Part shown: piece after piece, positions 14,904-23,578 of the stretch
Layout of the letters: each line of letters starts with the position of its first letter
How positions within the stretch are numbered: the stretch's first letter is position 1
Assembly (NCBI GenBank): GCA_964353255.1
Contig: CAYGVJ010000067.1
Coordinates: forward strand, 1-29,813
Reading direction: 5' to 3'
Length of the DNA: 29,813 nt
Origin: VFZS01 sp964353255
GTDB taxonomy: Bacteria > Acidobacteriota > Terriglobia > Bryobacterales > Bryobacteraceae
The notes under the pieces: model-generated
What the model was told of the DNA's origin: nothing
The model's input: the letters and a program-made list of their open reading frames with translations, nothing else
Databases searched by the model: none
Position numbers and translations under genes: made by a program

Positions 14904-16781
14904 TCATCTCGATCCGATGGCCTCTGCTACCTTCAGTGCCGTCTGGTAGCGGCCGAACGGGGCGCTGAGCTGCACCCCCTGCACCAGGGCGCGCACTGCG
15001 GCCACCATTTCCCGCGCGATGGCCACGCCTTCCTGCCGCGCCCCCTCCGCCGAGGCCGCCCGCCGCATGCGCTCCAGTTGCTCGCGCGGCACCGGCACCC
15101 GTAGCTCGTTAACCATGAACTCGGCGTTGCGGTAGCTGGCCAGCGGCCAGATCCCGGCAATCAGCGGGATGCGCAGGTGCTCGATCCGCCGCACAAACCG
15201 CTCCAGCAGCTCCAGGTCGAACACCGGCTGCGTCACCACATACTCGGCCCCGGCCTGTGTTTTCCATTCAAACCGGCGTATCTCCTCATCCAGGTTCAGC
15301 GCTCCGGGGTTCGCTCCCACCCCGATCACCAGCGAGGTCTGCGACCCAATCGGGTTGCCGCCCAGGTCCAGGCCCTGGTTGAGGTTGTTGACAATGTTGA
15401 CCAGCCCGATGGAATCGACGTCGAAGACCGCCGTGGCCGTCGGGTAGGCCCCCATGCGCGGCGGGTCCCCGGTGATGCAGATCAGGTTGCGTATGCCCAC
15501 CGCCTGCGCGCCCAGCAGCTCCGACTGGATGCCCAGGATGTTGCGGTCCCGGCAACAGAAATGCAACACCGCCTCTATGCCCGCTTGCTGCTGGATGAGC
15601 TGGCAGGTCACCTGCGCGCTCATCCGCGCGCTGGCACGCGGCCCGTCCGGGACGTTGATGCAGTCGATCCCCGCGGCTGCGCACAGCCTGGCCCCGGCGA
15701 TCTCCCTGGAGGCGTCCACGCCGCGCGGCGGCAGGATCTCGACGAAGGCCACGAACTTCCCGGCGGCCAGCTTCGCGCCCAACCCCGATCTCCGCTCCAG
15801 CGGGATCTTTGGCAAAGCCTTGGCTTTCAGCGCCGGTTCTTCCACGGCGACGCTGAGCCGGCGGTGGGACGGCTCCAGCGAGCGCGCCTCGGCCCGAATC
15901 AGCCGTATGTGCTCGGGCGTGGTGCCGCAGCAGCCACCCACGATGCGCACCCCCGCCCAGATGAATCGCCGCGCGTACTGCGCCATGTACTCGGGCGAGC
16001 CCAGGTAGATCTTCCGCCCCTCGACCGTCGCCGGATGTCCGGCGTTCGGCATGGCGCTCAGCGGCTTCGCCGAGAACTCTACCATCCTCTCGAGGGTCTC
16101 CAGCATCACCTTCGGGCCTACCGAGCAGTTCAGCCCGATGACGTCCGCCGGCCATTCGTCCAGCTTGCGGGTGAAGGCCTCCGTCTCGGTGCCGTCCGGC
16201 ATGCGCCCGAAATCGTCTATGGTCACCTGGGCGATTATCACCATCTCCGGCCCGGCCGCCTCGCGCGCCCCGGCCACGGCCTCCCTCAGTTCGCTCAGGT
16301 CGCCAAAGGTCTCCAGGATGAGCAGGTCCACGCCCCCCTCCACCAGCGCTTCAACCTGCTCGTGGAACGCCCCGCGAGCTTCCGCAAATGAGGTCGGCCC
16401 CAGCGGCTCGATCCGCACCCCCAGCGGCCCCACCGAGCCGGCCACAAAGGCCGCCTCGCCCGCCGCCTCCCGCGCCACCCGCACCCCGGCCTGATTGATC
16501 GCCTTAAGCCGGTCCGCCAGCCCGTGAGACCCCAGCCGCATCCGGTTGGCCCCGAAGGTATTCGTCTCCAGGATCTCGGCCCCGGCTTTCACGTACTCGG
16601 CGTGGATCTCCCGCACCAGGTCGGGAGCCGACAGGTTCAGCTCGTCGTAGCAGCGGTTGATGAAGACGCCCCTCGAGTACAACATCGTACCCATGGCGCC
16701 GTCGGCCACTAGCACACGGCGGGTAAGCTGCTGGCGGAACTCAGCGGCTCGGGTGATGGCGGGTGGGGCGGCAGCGCTCAT
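14904..16781 (-). CDS. Bifunctional homocysteine S-methyltransferase / methylenetetrahydrofolate reductase
   Basis: 625 residues, resembling YitJ-type fusions. Residues about 15-300 are a Zn-dependent homocysteine methyltransferase: VLVADGAMGTMLYSRG, LETNTFGANR, and Zn ligands C219 (GLNCSVGP), C284 and C285 (GGCCGTTPEHI). Residues about 335-625 are a MetF-like FAD enzyme reducing 5,10-methylene-THF to 5-methyl-THF, with FVEILPPRG, FCCRDRN, LICITGDPP and VTQPVFDLELLERF. The first domain would use the methyl group made by the second to form methionine; there is no cobalamin domain, so the methyl donor may also be another compound. It is one base upstream of tsaC and just downstream of a SAM hydrolase gene, so methionine/SAM functions cluster here. 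The start at ATG 16781 has only weak ribosome-binding sequence. Confidence 0.92.
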   Translation of the reverse strand: MSAAAPPAITRAAEFRQQLTRRVLVADGAMGTMLYSRGVFINRCYDELNLSAPDLVREIHAEYVKAGAEILETNTFGANRMRLGSHGLADRLKAINQAGVRVAREAAGEAAFVAGSVGPLGVRIEPLGPTSFAEARGAFHEQVEALVEGGVDLLILETFGDLSELREAVAGAREAAGPEMVIIAQVTIDDFGRMPDGTETEAFTRKLDEWPADVIGLNCSVGPKVMLETLERMVEFSAKPLSAMPNAGHPATVEGRKIYLGSPEYMAQYARRFIWAGVRIVGGCCGTTPEHIRLIRAEARSLEPSHRRLSVAVEEPALKAKALPKIPLERRSGLGAKLAAGKFVAFVEILPPRGVDASREIAGARLCAAAGIDCINVPDGPRASARMSAQVTCQLIQQQAGIEAVLHFCCRDRNILGIQSELLGAQAVGIRNLICITGDPPRMGAYPTATAVFDVDSIGLVNIVNNLNQGLDLGGNPIGSQTSLVIGVGANPGALNLDEEIRRFEWKTQAGAEYVVTQPVFDLELLERFVRRIEHLRIPLIAGIWPLASYRNAEFMVNELRVPVPREQLERMRRAASAEGARQEGVAIAREMVAAVRALVQGVQLSAPFGRYQTALKVAEAIGSR

Positions 16782-16865
16782 CTCGAACGGGCCCTGGCAA
16801 GTGTATGCAATGGTAGCAGATTCCGGCGGGCGCAGCCCAGGAAAACGGTCTCAGTAGGCAATGCC

Positions 16866-17654
16866 TCAGTACACCGTCAGCTCCGCCGGGCCGCCCACCC
16901 CGCAGCCCAGCCGCTTGGCCGCTGAAGCTTGGTTCGCAACCACTTCCAGATACCCCGAGCTGCCCTCGATCAGGCACACCTCGCCCGCCGGGCACTCGGC
17001 GAAGGTGGCTGCCAGACGGGTCACGTGCTCGGCCCCAATCGCCAGCACGAAAGGCCTTGTCTTTACAACAGGAAACTCGGAAATGTGAAAGTTGGTTGTG
17101 AGGTTCCCGAAGCGGTCGATCTTCAGCACCGAGCCCGTCCAGACCCGCTTCCCCGTACGCACCGGCTGGTGGAACTCCAGCCGCATGTAGTCATGTATCA
17201 GCTTCCCGAAACGCGCCGGCAGGATGCCTCGGGCAAGCTGCGCCGCCACCGGAGCGAAGATGTCCCGGCCGTGGAAAGTCTGACTCACTGGCCTGAGGAA
17301 AAACTTCTCGGCGGTCACGTGCCGCACCCGGTGCTTACCGCGCGCGTAGATCATCGACAGCACCCCGTTGTCGGGCGCCAGGAAATACTGCCCAGCGGCT
17401 TCCACCAGGATCGGGCGTCGCGAAGTGCCCACACCCGGGTCAACAACCACCACGTGCACGGTCTTCTTGGGGAAGTAGCGGCTGGCCTCTGCCACAGTGA
17501 AGCCCGCCTCCGGGATCTCGAACGGGCTGAGCTGGTGCGCGATGTCAACGACCTCCGCCGCGGGGCAGATGGAGAGTATGACGCCTTTCATGGCGCCGAC
17601 GAAGTGGTCGGCCAGGCCGAAGTCGGTGGTCAGGGTAACGATTCTACGGGCCAT
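16866..17654 (-). CDS. SAM hydroxide adenosyltransferase (DUF62 family)
   Basis: 262 residues, the usual length of this family. It cleaves S-adenosylmethionine with hydroxide to adenosine and methionine, in the same fold as fluorinase and chlorinase. Motifs in order are TLTTDFGLADHFVGAMKG near the N-terminus, VVDPGVGTSRRP, LAPDNGVLS, TFHGRDIFAPVAAQLARG, SVLKIDRFGNLTTNFH and GSSGYLEVVANQASAAKRLG in the C-terminal beta domain. No fluorinase-specific insertion is evident. It sits upstream of the methyltransferase/MTHF-reductase gene on the same strand. It diverges from mnmA across only 26 bases, so the two promoters must overlap coding sequence or each other. Confidence 0.92.
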   Translation of the reverse strand: MARRIVTLTTDFGLADHFVGAMKGVILSICPAAEVVDIAHQLSPFEIPEAGFTVAEASRYFPKKTVHVVVVDPGVGTSRRPILVEAAGQYFLAPDNGVLSMIYARGKHRVRHVTAEKFFLRPVSQTFHGRDIFAPVAAQLARGILPARFGKLIHDYMRLEFHQPVRTGKRVWTGSVLKIDRFGNLTTNFHISEFPVVKTRPFVLAIGAEHVTRLAATFAECPAGEVCLIEGSSGYLEVVANQASAAKRLGCGVGGPAELTVY

Positions 17655-17680
17655 AAGTTGATAGGATAGAACAAGTTACC

Positions 17681-18799
17681 ATGTCTGAGCACCTGCCGGC
17701 CGGGGATCTCGTCGCCGTGGCCATGAGCGGCGGGGTGGACAGCTCGACCACCGCCGCCCTGCTGGCTCGGCAGAAGGTCCCGGTCATCGGCTTCACCATG
17801 CAGCTCTGGAATCCGCTGCGGCTGCCGGAGCTCCGCGCCGAGCAGACGGCGTGTTGCTGCTCGCTCGAGAGCGCCCGCGACGTCCGCCGCGTCGCCGAGC
17901 AGCTCGGCATCCGCCACCACCTCGTTAACCTCGAAGACGAATTCGAAGCGCAGATCGTCCGGCCTTTTGTCGAGGACTACCTGGCGGGTAAGACTCCCAT
18001 CCCCTGCATCCTGTGCAACCACGTGATCAAGTTCGACCGGCTGTGGGAGCTGGCCACCGCGCACGGAGCCGACCGGATCGCCACGGGGCATTACGCCCGC
18101 ATCAGCCGCGCTCCGGGCTCCGGCCGCTACCTGCTGCGCCGCGGCGCGGACAAGTCCCGCGACCAGTCCTACTTCCTATTCGGCATGACCCAGGAGCAGC
18201 TTGCCCGCACCCTGTTCCCCCTGGGGGAGTTGACCAAGGCCCAGGTCCGAGACATGGCGCGCGAGCTGGGCTTGCCGGTCGCAGACAAGGAGGACAGCCA
18301 GGAGATCTGCTTCGTCCCCAGCGGCGACTACGCCGCCTTCATCGAGGCGTACCTGCGCCACCAGGGTCGCCCGCTCAGCGGTCTGGGTGGCGAGATCGTG
18401 AGCACGGACGGGCGCCGGCTCGGCGAGCACAGCGGCGTGCACCGCTTCACCGTGGGCCAGCGCCGCGGGCTTAACGTGGCCGCCGGCGAGCCGCTCTACG
18501 TCGTCCGCCTCGAGCCGGCCGCTCGGCAGGTCGTCCTCGGCAGAGCCGAGGATTTGCTCGCCGCCGCTTTCACCGCCACCCAGGTGAACTGGATCGCTGT
18601 CCCCGAGTTGACGGCTTCCCTGCACGCGCAAGTGAAGATCCGCAACCAGCACGTGGCTGCTCCGGCGACGCTTCATCCCACCTCTGACCCATCCCGCGTC
18701 GAGGTCCGCTTCGATGAACCGCAGCGGGCCATCACTCCCGGTCAGGCCGCCGTCTTCTACGACGGCGATTTGGTTTTGGGCGGCGGCTGGATATGCTAG
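17681..18799 (+). CDS. mnmA: tRNA-specific 2-thiouridylase MnmA
   Basis: 372 residues. It activates U34 of Lys, Glu and Gln tRNAs with ATP and inserts sulfur to give s2U34. The PP-loop is SGGVDSS (16-22). The two catalytic cysteines are C112 in CILCNHVIKF and C210 in DSQEICFVPSGDY, matching C102 and C199 of E. coli MnmA. The central TGHYAR, KSRDQSYFLFGM and KAQVRDMARELGLPVADK blocks and the C-terminal beta-barrel (HRFTVGQRRGL, ITPGQAAVFYDGD) are all present. C57-C59 (CCC) is an extra cysteine cluster in the LRAEQTACCCSLESARD segment, as in the longer MnmA versions. It starts at ATG 17681 after GGATAG, and its stop is four bases before the acyltransferase start. Confidence 0.96.
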   Translation: MSEHLPAGDLVAVAMSGGVDSSTTAALLARQKVPVIGFTMQLWNPLRLPELRAEQTACCCSLESARDVRRVAEQLGIRHHLVNLEDEFEAQIVRPFVEDYLAGKTPIPCILCNHVIKFDRLWELATAHGADRIATGHYARISRAPGSGRYLLRRGADKSRDQSYFLFGMTQEQLARTLFPLGELTKAQVRDMARELGLPVADKEDSQEICFVPSGDYAAFIEAYLRHQGRPLSGLGGEIVSTDGRRLGEHSGVHRFTVGQRRGLNVAAGEPLYVVRLEPAARQVVLGRAEDLLAAAFTATQVNWIAVPELTASLHAQVKIRNQHVAAPATLHPTSDPSRVEVRFDEPQRAITPGQAAVFYDGDLVLGGGWIC

Positions 18800-18803
18800 T
18801 GAT

Positions 18804-19703
18804 TTGACCCGCCGTTCACCTCTGCGCCACCTGCTGGAGTACTGGCTCGCGCTGGGCGTGGTCACCTCGCTCCAGTGGACACCGCGACCCCTCGCGTGGC
18901 TGTTGGCGCGCGGTTATGCCCGGCTCCTCGACCTTGCCCTGCCCCGGCTGCGGCGGGTGGCTATGCGCAACCTAGAACTGGCCCTGCCGGAGCTGGGGCG
19001 CGCCGAGCACCGGCGCATCGCTGGCGGCGTGTTCCACTCGATCGCCCGCCTGCTGCTGGTCTTCGCGCAGTTCCCGCGCATTCACCGCGGCAACATCTCC
19101 CGGTGGATTCGCTACGAGGGCTTCGAGCACTTCGAGGAAGCCCGCCGCCGCGGCCGCGGCGTGCTCTTCGCCACCGCCCACCTGGGCAACTGGGAGCTGA
19201 GCGCCTTCGCCCACGCTCTGATGGCCGAGCCGATGCACGTCATCGTCCGCCCGCTGGACAACCCCCGCCTCGATGCGCTGGTCGAGCGCCGCCGCGCGCT
19301 CTCAGGCAACCGGCTCATCCAGAAGAAGGAGGCCGCCCGCTCGATCCTGAAGGCGCTGGCCGCCAATCAGGCCGTCGGCATCTTGATCGACCAGAACTCT
19401 AGCCTCGAAGACGGCGTCTTCGTGGACTTCTTCGGCGTCCCGGCCTGCGCCAGCACCGGCCTTGCCCGGCTGGCCGCGCACAGCGGGGCAACTGTTATCC
19501 CGGGCTTCGCATTGTGGTCCGAGGCGGAGGGCCGCTACGTCCTACGCTTCTACCCGCCCGTCGAGATCACCGGCGACGCCGCCGAGGACACCCGCCGCCT
19601 GCAAAGCCAGCTCGAGACCGTCATCCGCCAGCACCCCGACCAGTGGCTCTGGCTCCACCGCCGCTGGAAGACCCGCCCCCCGGGTGAGCCGCCGCTTTAT
19701 TGA
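18804..19703 (+). CDS. LpxL/HtrB-type lipid A acyltransferase
   Basis: About 299 residues from TTG 18804, four bases after the mnmA stop. The earlier in-frame ATG at 18714 would overlap mnmA by 86 bases and encode non-conserved sequence, so it is rejected. The family moves a secondary acyl chain from acyl-ACP to a lipid A precursor at the inner membrane. An N-terminal hydrophobic segment (LEYWLALGVVTSLQW, LAWLLARGYARLLDLAL) is followed by the catalytic HX4E motif in FATAHLGNWELSA, then VIVRPLDNPRLD, RSILKALAANQAVGILIDQNS and FFGVPACASTGLARLAAHSGA. The end HPDQWLWLHRRWKTRP is characteristic. It implies an outer membrane with lipid A. The function could also be lipoprotein or other lipid acylation. 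Confidence 0.9.
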   Translation: MTRRSPLRHLLEYWLALGVVTSLQWTPRPLAWLLARGYARLLDLALPRLRRVAMRNLELALPELGRAEHRRIAGGVFHSIARLLLVFAQFPRIHRGNISRWIRYEGFEHFEEARRRGRGVLFATAHLGNWELSAFAHALMAEPMHVIVRPLDNPRLDALVERRRALSGNRLIQKKEAARSILKALAANQAVGILIDQNSSLEDGVFVDFFGVPACASTGLARLAAHSGATVIPGFALWSEAEGRYVLRFYPPVEITGDAAEDTRRLQSQLETVIRQHPDQWLWLHRRWKTRPPGEPPLY

Positions 19704-19761
19704 AGCCCTCGCGTGACGAAGCGGCGGCTCCTCCGTCGAAGCCAGTAGAGGAGATCGTTAT

Positions 19762-20514
19762 ATGCGGCAGTGCAGTTCTCTGGCAGGTGTCCTTTTTCTG
19801 GCCACCGCTCTGGCCTTCTCGGCCGAGGAGGTGCGCGAGGAATTCCACAAAACCTATCCCCTGGCGGCCACCGGGCGCGTCAGCCTGAGCAACGTCAACG
19901 GCTCGGTGCGCGTCAGCGCCTGGGACCGCGAAGAGGTCAAGGTGGACGCCATCAAGCGCGCGCGCTCCGACGAGGCGCTCAAGGAAGCGGAGATCGTCGT
20001 GGATGCCCGCGCCGACTCGATCGACATCCGGACCAGGTACCCGGAGCACCGGCACCGTGATGAAGACGGCGCTTCGGTGGACTACACCATCACCGTGCCG
20101 CGGCGCGCCCGGCTGGACGAACTCAAGACCGTCAACGGCAACGTCGAGATCGAGGGCGTCTCGGGCGAGATCAGAGCGGGTTCCGTGAACGGGGCTGTGC
20201 GGGGCCTGCGGTTGATCGGCGAGGTGGGCTTCTCGACGGTCAACGGCCGCGTGGAGGCCGAGTTCGAGCGCCTCGAGGGGAGGTTCATCTCCCTGAAGTC
20301 GGTCAACGGCACAGTTATGATCCGGTTGCCGCAGAACGCTGGGATGCGACTGTCAGCGGGCACCGTACACGGTGAGATCGTGAGCGATTTCGACCTGCCG
20401 GTGCGCCGCATCCGCTTCGGCCCCGGCCGCGACGTGGACACGGTCGTAGGTGGCGGCGGCGCCGAGGTGACCCTGCGCACGGTCAACGGCAGCATCCGGC
20501 TCCAGAAGCAGTAG
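19762..20514 (+). CDS. Secreted DUF4097-like beta-repeat protein
   Basis: 250 residues starting at ATG 19762, with AGAGGAGA about 9 nt upstream. A signal peptide is clear (SSLAGVLFLATALAFSAEEV). The mature part is a right-handed beta-helix-like repeat of the DUF4097 (putative adhesin) family, with the turn VNG recurring: LSNVNGSVRVSAW, LKTVNGNVEIEGVSG, AGSVNGAVRGLRL, FSTVNGRVEAEF, LKSVNGTVMIRL and LRTVNGSIRLQ. The protein is probably periplasmic or surface attached; its role is unknown. It is separated from the acyltransferase by about 60 bases on the same strand. A perfect 8-bp hairpin follows its stop directly. Confidence 0.88.
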   Translation: MRQCSSLAGVLFLATALAFSAEEVREEFHKTYPLAATGRVSLSNVNGSVRVSAWDREEVKVDAIKRARSDEALKEAEIVVDARADSIDIRTRYPEHRHRDEDGASVDYTITVPRRARLDELKTVNGNVEIEGVSGEIRAGSVNGAVRGLRLIGEVGFSTVNGRVEAEFERLEGRFISLKSVNGTVMIRLPQNAGMRLSAGTVHGEIVSDFDLPVRRIRFGPGRDVDTVVGGGGAEVTLRTVNGSIRLQKQ

Positions 20515-20534
20515 CACAGGCATTCTTGCCTGTG
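20515..20534. repeat. Short hairpin of the ACAGGC/GCCTGT family
   Basis: CACAGGCATTCTTGCCTGTG begins on the base after the TAG stop and forms a perfect 8-bp stem with a TTCT loop. It is nearly identical to the hairpin at 8647-8666. The following bases (TTTTGCC) give only a short T-run, so it might act as a weak terminator. Confidence 0.78.
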
Positions 20535-20595
20535 TTTTGCCACCTCCTTGACCCCGCCCGCCGGCTGGAGTATGATCCGGCGGAAGGAGGAGGAC

Positions 20596-21018
20596 ATGAA
20601 CTGCAAACGCTTGATCATCGCCACCCTGGTGATCTTCGTGCTCTTGAACGCCATCGACTACGCGGTCAACACCTACCTGCTGGCGTCCACCTATGAATCG
20701 CCCGAGCTGAAGAAACTCTGGCGCCCGGACATGATGTCGAAGCTGTGGATCGGGTACGTCTTCAGCTTGCTCACCTCGTTGCTGTTCACCTACATCTTCG
20801 TCAAGGGCTACGAAGCCAAAGGGCTCCTGGAGGGCGTGCGTTTCGGCATCTTGATATGGCTGTTCATGGTTGTTCCCGTCAGCCACGGCTACTACGTGGT
20901 TTTGGACAAGCTGCCCTACTCGCTGTGCCTCCAATGGTGCGGCTACGGCCTGATCGAGATGCTCGTGGCGGGCATCCTGGTGGCCGCCATTTACAAACCG
21001 GCTCCGTCGAAGGCCTGA
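20596..21018 (+). CDS. Four-helix integral membrane protein, function unknown
   Basis: 140 residues from ATG 20596, fixed by a strong AGGAGGAGG ribosome-binding site; the longer frame from 20548 is rejected. Four hydrophobic helices are visible: about 5-28 (LIIATLVIFVLLNAIDYAV), 50-70 (IGYVFSLLTSLLFTYIFV), 78-102 (GVRFGILIWLFMVVPVSHGYYVVL) and 110-133 (LQWCGYGLIEMLVAGILVAAIY). The loop between helices 1 and 2 (STYESPELKKLWRPDMM) resembles that of small DUF1761-like membrane proteins, but the match is only by eye. No catalytic residues are apparent. It converges on the large secreted protein gene, with 12 bases between the stops. Confidence 0.75.
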   Translation: MNCKRLIIATLVIFVLLNAIDYAVNTYLLASTYESPELKKLWRPDMMSKLWIGYVFSLLTSLLFTYIFVKGYEAKGLLEGVRFGILIWLFMVVPVSHGYYVVLDKLPYSLCLQWCGYGLIEMLVAGILVAAIYKPAPSKA

Positions 21019-21030
21019 CCCAGCAGTTCC

Positions 21031-23439
21031 TCAGGGGACCCGCAGCACAACGACCGCCACCTGCTTGCCTTGGGGGCTATAGCCAAACGCGGTCACGGTG
21101 TTGGCTTTAGGATTTCCACGCTGAAGGATGAACGGCGCCTGAGGCTGGCCAGGGGCCGTTCCCGGTTGCACTCTGGCCGGAACCCCGCCCAGGAAAGCGA
21201 CGCCTTCGGGGTTGGGCGGCATGAGCAGATCGCCGCTCACCAGATCGTAGATCAGGTACTGGAAGCCGCTCTGTCCGGCCTTCGTTCCCCGCGCCACCAG
21301 CTTCCGCGTAGTAGTGAAGATACCCACCAGGTTCACCACGACGAAGCCCTCCGGAACAGGAAGCACCCGGGCTTCGGCGCTGTCCAGGTCGAAGTAGACA
21401 AAGCCCGCGTCGCCGACAGTGCGGTTCATCGTCGGCGCGAACAGCGCGTTCATCACAGGCACCGCCGTCGGCCCGACGAACGTGGTAACTCCGGCCGGCA
21501 GATCCATGCGGAAGGTCGCGGAGGTCACGCTGTCGAGCACGTACAGAGTGTCGGCGGTGTTGCGGCGCTCCGGATCTGTGTTGCTGCCGAAAACGTAGTC
21601 GTTGAGGTCTCCGGACGACGCGGGGTCCGCGTCGAATCGGCCTTGTCCCGGCAGGGCCACCGCAGTGGTCGTCTGGGCGTCCAGATCCAGAAGCACAAAG
21701 CCGACCCCGGGGCACGGGTCTTTCACCTCCGTCTCGGCGACGTTGCTTCCCAGGTAGGCCAGTTTCCGGGATAGTTCCAGGTTGTAGAGAGGTATCGTAG
21801 GCGAGCAGGCGGCCACAAACCAGTTCTCTGGGAAACTGACCAGAGCGGGCGGGGCGTCCTGCCCGGAAAGGGCCACGAGGGCGTGCTTGGAATTGTCCAC
21901 AGCCCTGGAGAGGATGTAGAAAACGCCCTTCTCCGGGTCCAGGCTCACGCTCACCCGCCGCAGGGCGGCCGCGGCCGGTGGCGCCTGGGGCGGCCGCGGG
22001 GCCACCAGCGGCACCCAGCCGGCGGGGAAATCCCGGGCGCCCTGAACTTCGCCCCTGCCGTTAAGCACCGCCACCTTGGCCTTCGTGGGCTGATCGGCGT
22101 TGTCGGCGACCACCGCGGCAAACAGACCCTGCGCCACCTGCACCGTGGCCAGCACATAGGTGAGGCCCTCGCCCAGATCCACCCTGAAAACCGGCGCGCC
22201 GGAGGCCGCCGCGGCTGCCGGTTGCGCCGCGCCAGCGGCCCGCACTTCACCGGTTTGCGAGTCGATGGTTACCCGCCGGGCCGGCGTGCCTGCGAGCACG
22301 GCCTCGAAGTCCCCGCCCGCGGCCGAGCGGACCTCCGAAGCCAGCGCCTCCAACTCGACCACCATCGGATCCTTGAGCGGGTTGAAGATCTGCACCTTCG
22401 AGCTGATGCCGTTCTGAGCGTCCCCCTGCGGAGGCCCAACCAGCGCCGCCAGCGCCGGGCCGTCGGTTGCGGCAACCACAGGAGACGCTACGTTCCTGGC
22501 GGCTATCGTGAGGCAGGTGTCGATCTTGGCGACCTTCTTGGCAGCCACGTCGAACAGGTAGCTCGGATAGCAGCCGTTTTCATCGCGCGCGTCGCTGGCA
22601 ATCAGGAAGTTGCCCCGAAGATCCGAGGTGACCAGGCTGTGAAACTCCGGGGCGCCTTCCGGTATTGGGACGGACTGGATCTCCGCGTTCGACAGCTTCT
22701 GGAAGGTAGCCCGGTTGGCCACCCGGACGCCGGTGGCCGGGGTCCCGGCGGTGAGGGTCACCACGTCGCCCGGTTGCGCGCCCGGGGGCACTTCAACCCG
22801 TAGGTCGAATTCCCCAACCCGCTCCCTCGATAGCACGGCCACGCTTCGGGCGGGCAGACCACCCACGAAAGCCTCGACTGTCGCCCGCGGTCTGGCCGGC
22901 GGATCCTCCGGTCCCGCTTCGCCAGAGCCTACCCGCGGCTGCGTCGGCCCGAGGCCGGTGACCGGGATGGCAAGCGTCTGGCCGGTGAGCCTCCCGGCAA
23001 CCTCTCCGTAGCCCTTGTCCTCCGCCGTGCGCACAGCAGGCCCTAGAGCAACGACTTGTATCCTCGCCGGGCGGCTCTCCACTCCGCCGCGACGCACCAC
23101 CACCGCGGCCAAGCCCGGCTCGGTCTCCCAGGGGACTTGCGCCACAATGCGCTCCGGACTCGCCGAGAATAACGGCGCCAGCCTTCCGTCGATCAGCACC
23201 TCGGTAGGCGGATCGCCAAGCTGCGTCGGCAAGGGCGTCCCCGGCGCCTTTGCGCCTTCGGGCGGGCCCAGGTTCAGCCCATTGATGTGGACGATTCCAC
23301 CTTGAGCAACCAGCGAGGGCGCCGGCTGCTGCGTGAAGGCGTTGATCACCCCGCGCGGACTGACCACCGGCCCGGTGGGCGCTTGCGCCCAGGCAAGGCT
23401 CAGGCTGAGCAGCAGGCCCAACCCGATACAACACCGCAT
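21031..23439 (-). CDS. Large secreted Solibacter-type (TIGR03437-like) protein with N-terminal domain pair
   Basis: 802 residues from ATG 23439, where a signal peptide begins (MRCCIGLGLLLSLSLAWAQA); the longer frame to 23544 is upstream read-through. About 20-110 carries the TIGR03437-like pattern VSPRGVINAFTQQPAPSLVAQGG, then VHINGLNLGPPEGAKA, PTEVLIDGRLAPLFSASPERIVAQVP and a second IPT/TIG-like segment to about 265 (GLGPTQPRVGSGEAGPEDP, VGGLPARSVAVLSRERVGEFDLRVEVP). The remaining 500 residues are beta-rich, with propeller-like strands (FLIASDARDENGCYPSYLFDVA, YVLDSVTSATFRMDLP). In Solibacter the domain is mostly C-terminal; here it is N-terminal. The protein is probably an extracellular or surface protein; no catalytic residues were identified. 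Confidence 0.85.
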   Translation of the reverse strand: MRCCIGLGLLLSLSLAWAQAPTGPVVSPRGVINAFTQQPAPSLVAQGGIVHINGLNLGPPEGAKAPGTPLPTQLGDPPTEVLIDGRLAPLFSASPERIVAQVPWETEPGLAAVVVRRGGVESRPARIQVVALGPAVRTAEDKGYGEVAGRLTGQTLAIPVTGLGPTQPRVGSGEAGPEDPPARPRATVEAFVGGLPARSVAVLSRERVGEFDLRVEVPPGAQPGDVVTLTAGTPATGVRVANRATFQKLSNAEIQSVPIPEGAPEFHSLVTSDLRGNFLIASDARDENGCYPSYLFDVAAKKVAKIDTCLTIAARNVASPVVAATDGPALAALVGPPQGDAQNGISSKVQIFNPLKDPMVVELEALASEVRSAAGGDFEAVLAGTPARRVTIDSQTGEVRAAGAAQPAAAAASGAPVFRVDLGEGLTYVLATVQVAQGLFAAVVADNADQPTKAKVAVLNGRGEVQGARDFPAGWVPLVAPRPPQAPPAAAALRRVSVSLDPEKGVFYILSRAVDNSKHALVALSGQDAPPALVSFPENWFVAACSPTIPLYNLELSRKLAYLGSNVAETEVKDPCPGVGFVLLDLDAQTTTAVALPGQGRFDADPASSGDLNDYVFGSNTDPERRNTADTLYVLDSVTSATFRMDLPAGVTTFVGPTAVPVMNALFAPTMNRTVGDAGFVYFDLDSAEARVLPVPEGFVVVNLVGIFTTTRKLVARGTKAGQSGFQYLIYDLVSGDLLMPPNPEGVAFLGGVPARVQPGTAPGQPQAPFILQRGNPKANTVTAFGYSPQGKQVAVVVLRVP

Positions 23440-23578
23440 AGTCGTTCTAACCCTAAATACCACACCGAGTTTCGCGCTGCCAGACCCCTCTCCGGAGGTT
23501 GGACTCGCGGCGGTCAAATCGTCCCGCCTCTCCGTCTTGTACAATTGCCGATGATGAAGGAGCGGGGAGGGCCGGGCT

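Noticed and set aside
18714..18803. ATG start of the acyltransferase inside mnmA
   Set aside because: It would overlap mnmA by 86 bases and encode non-conserved residues.
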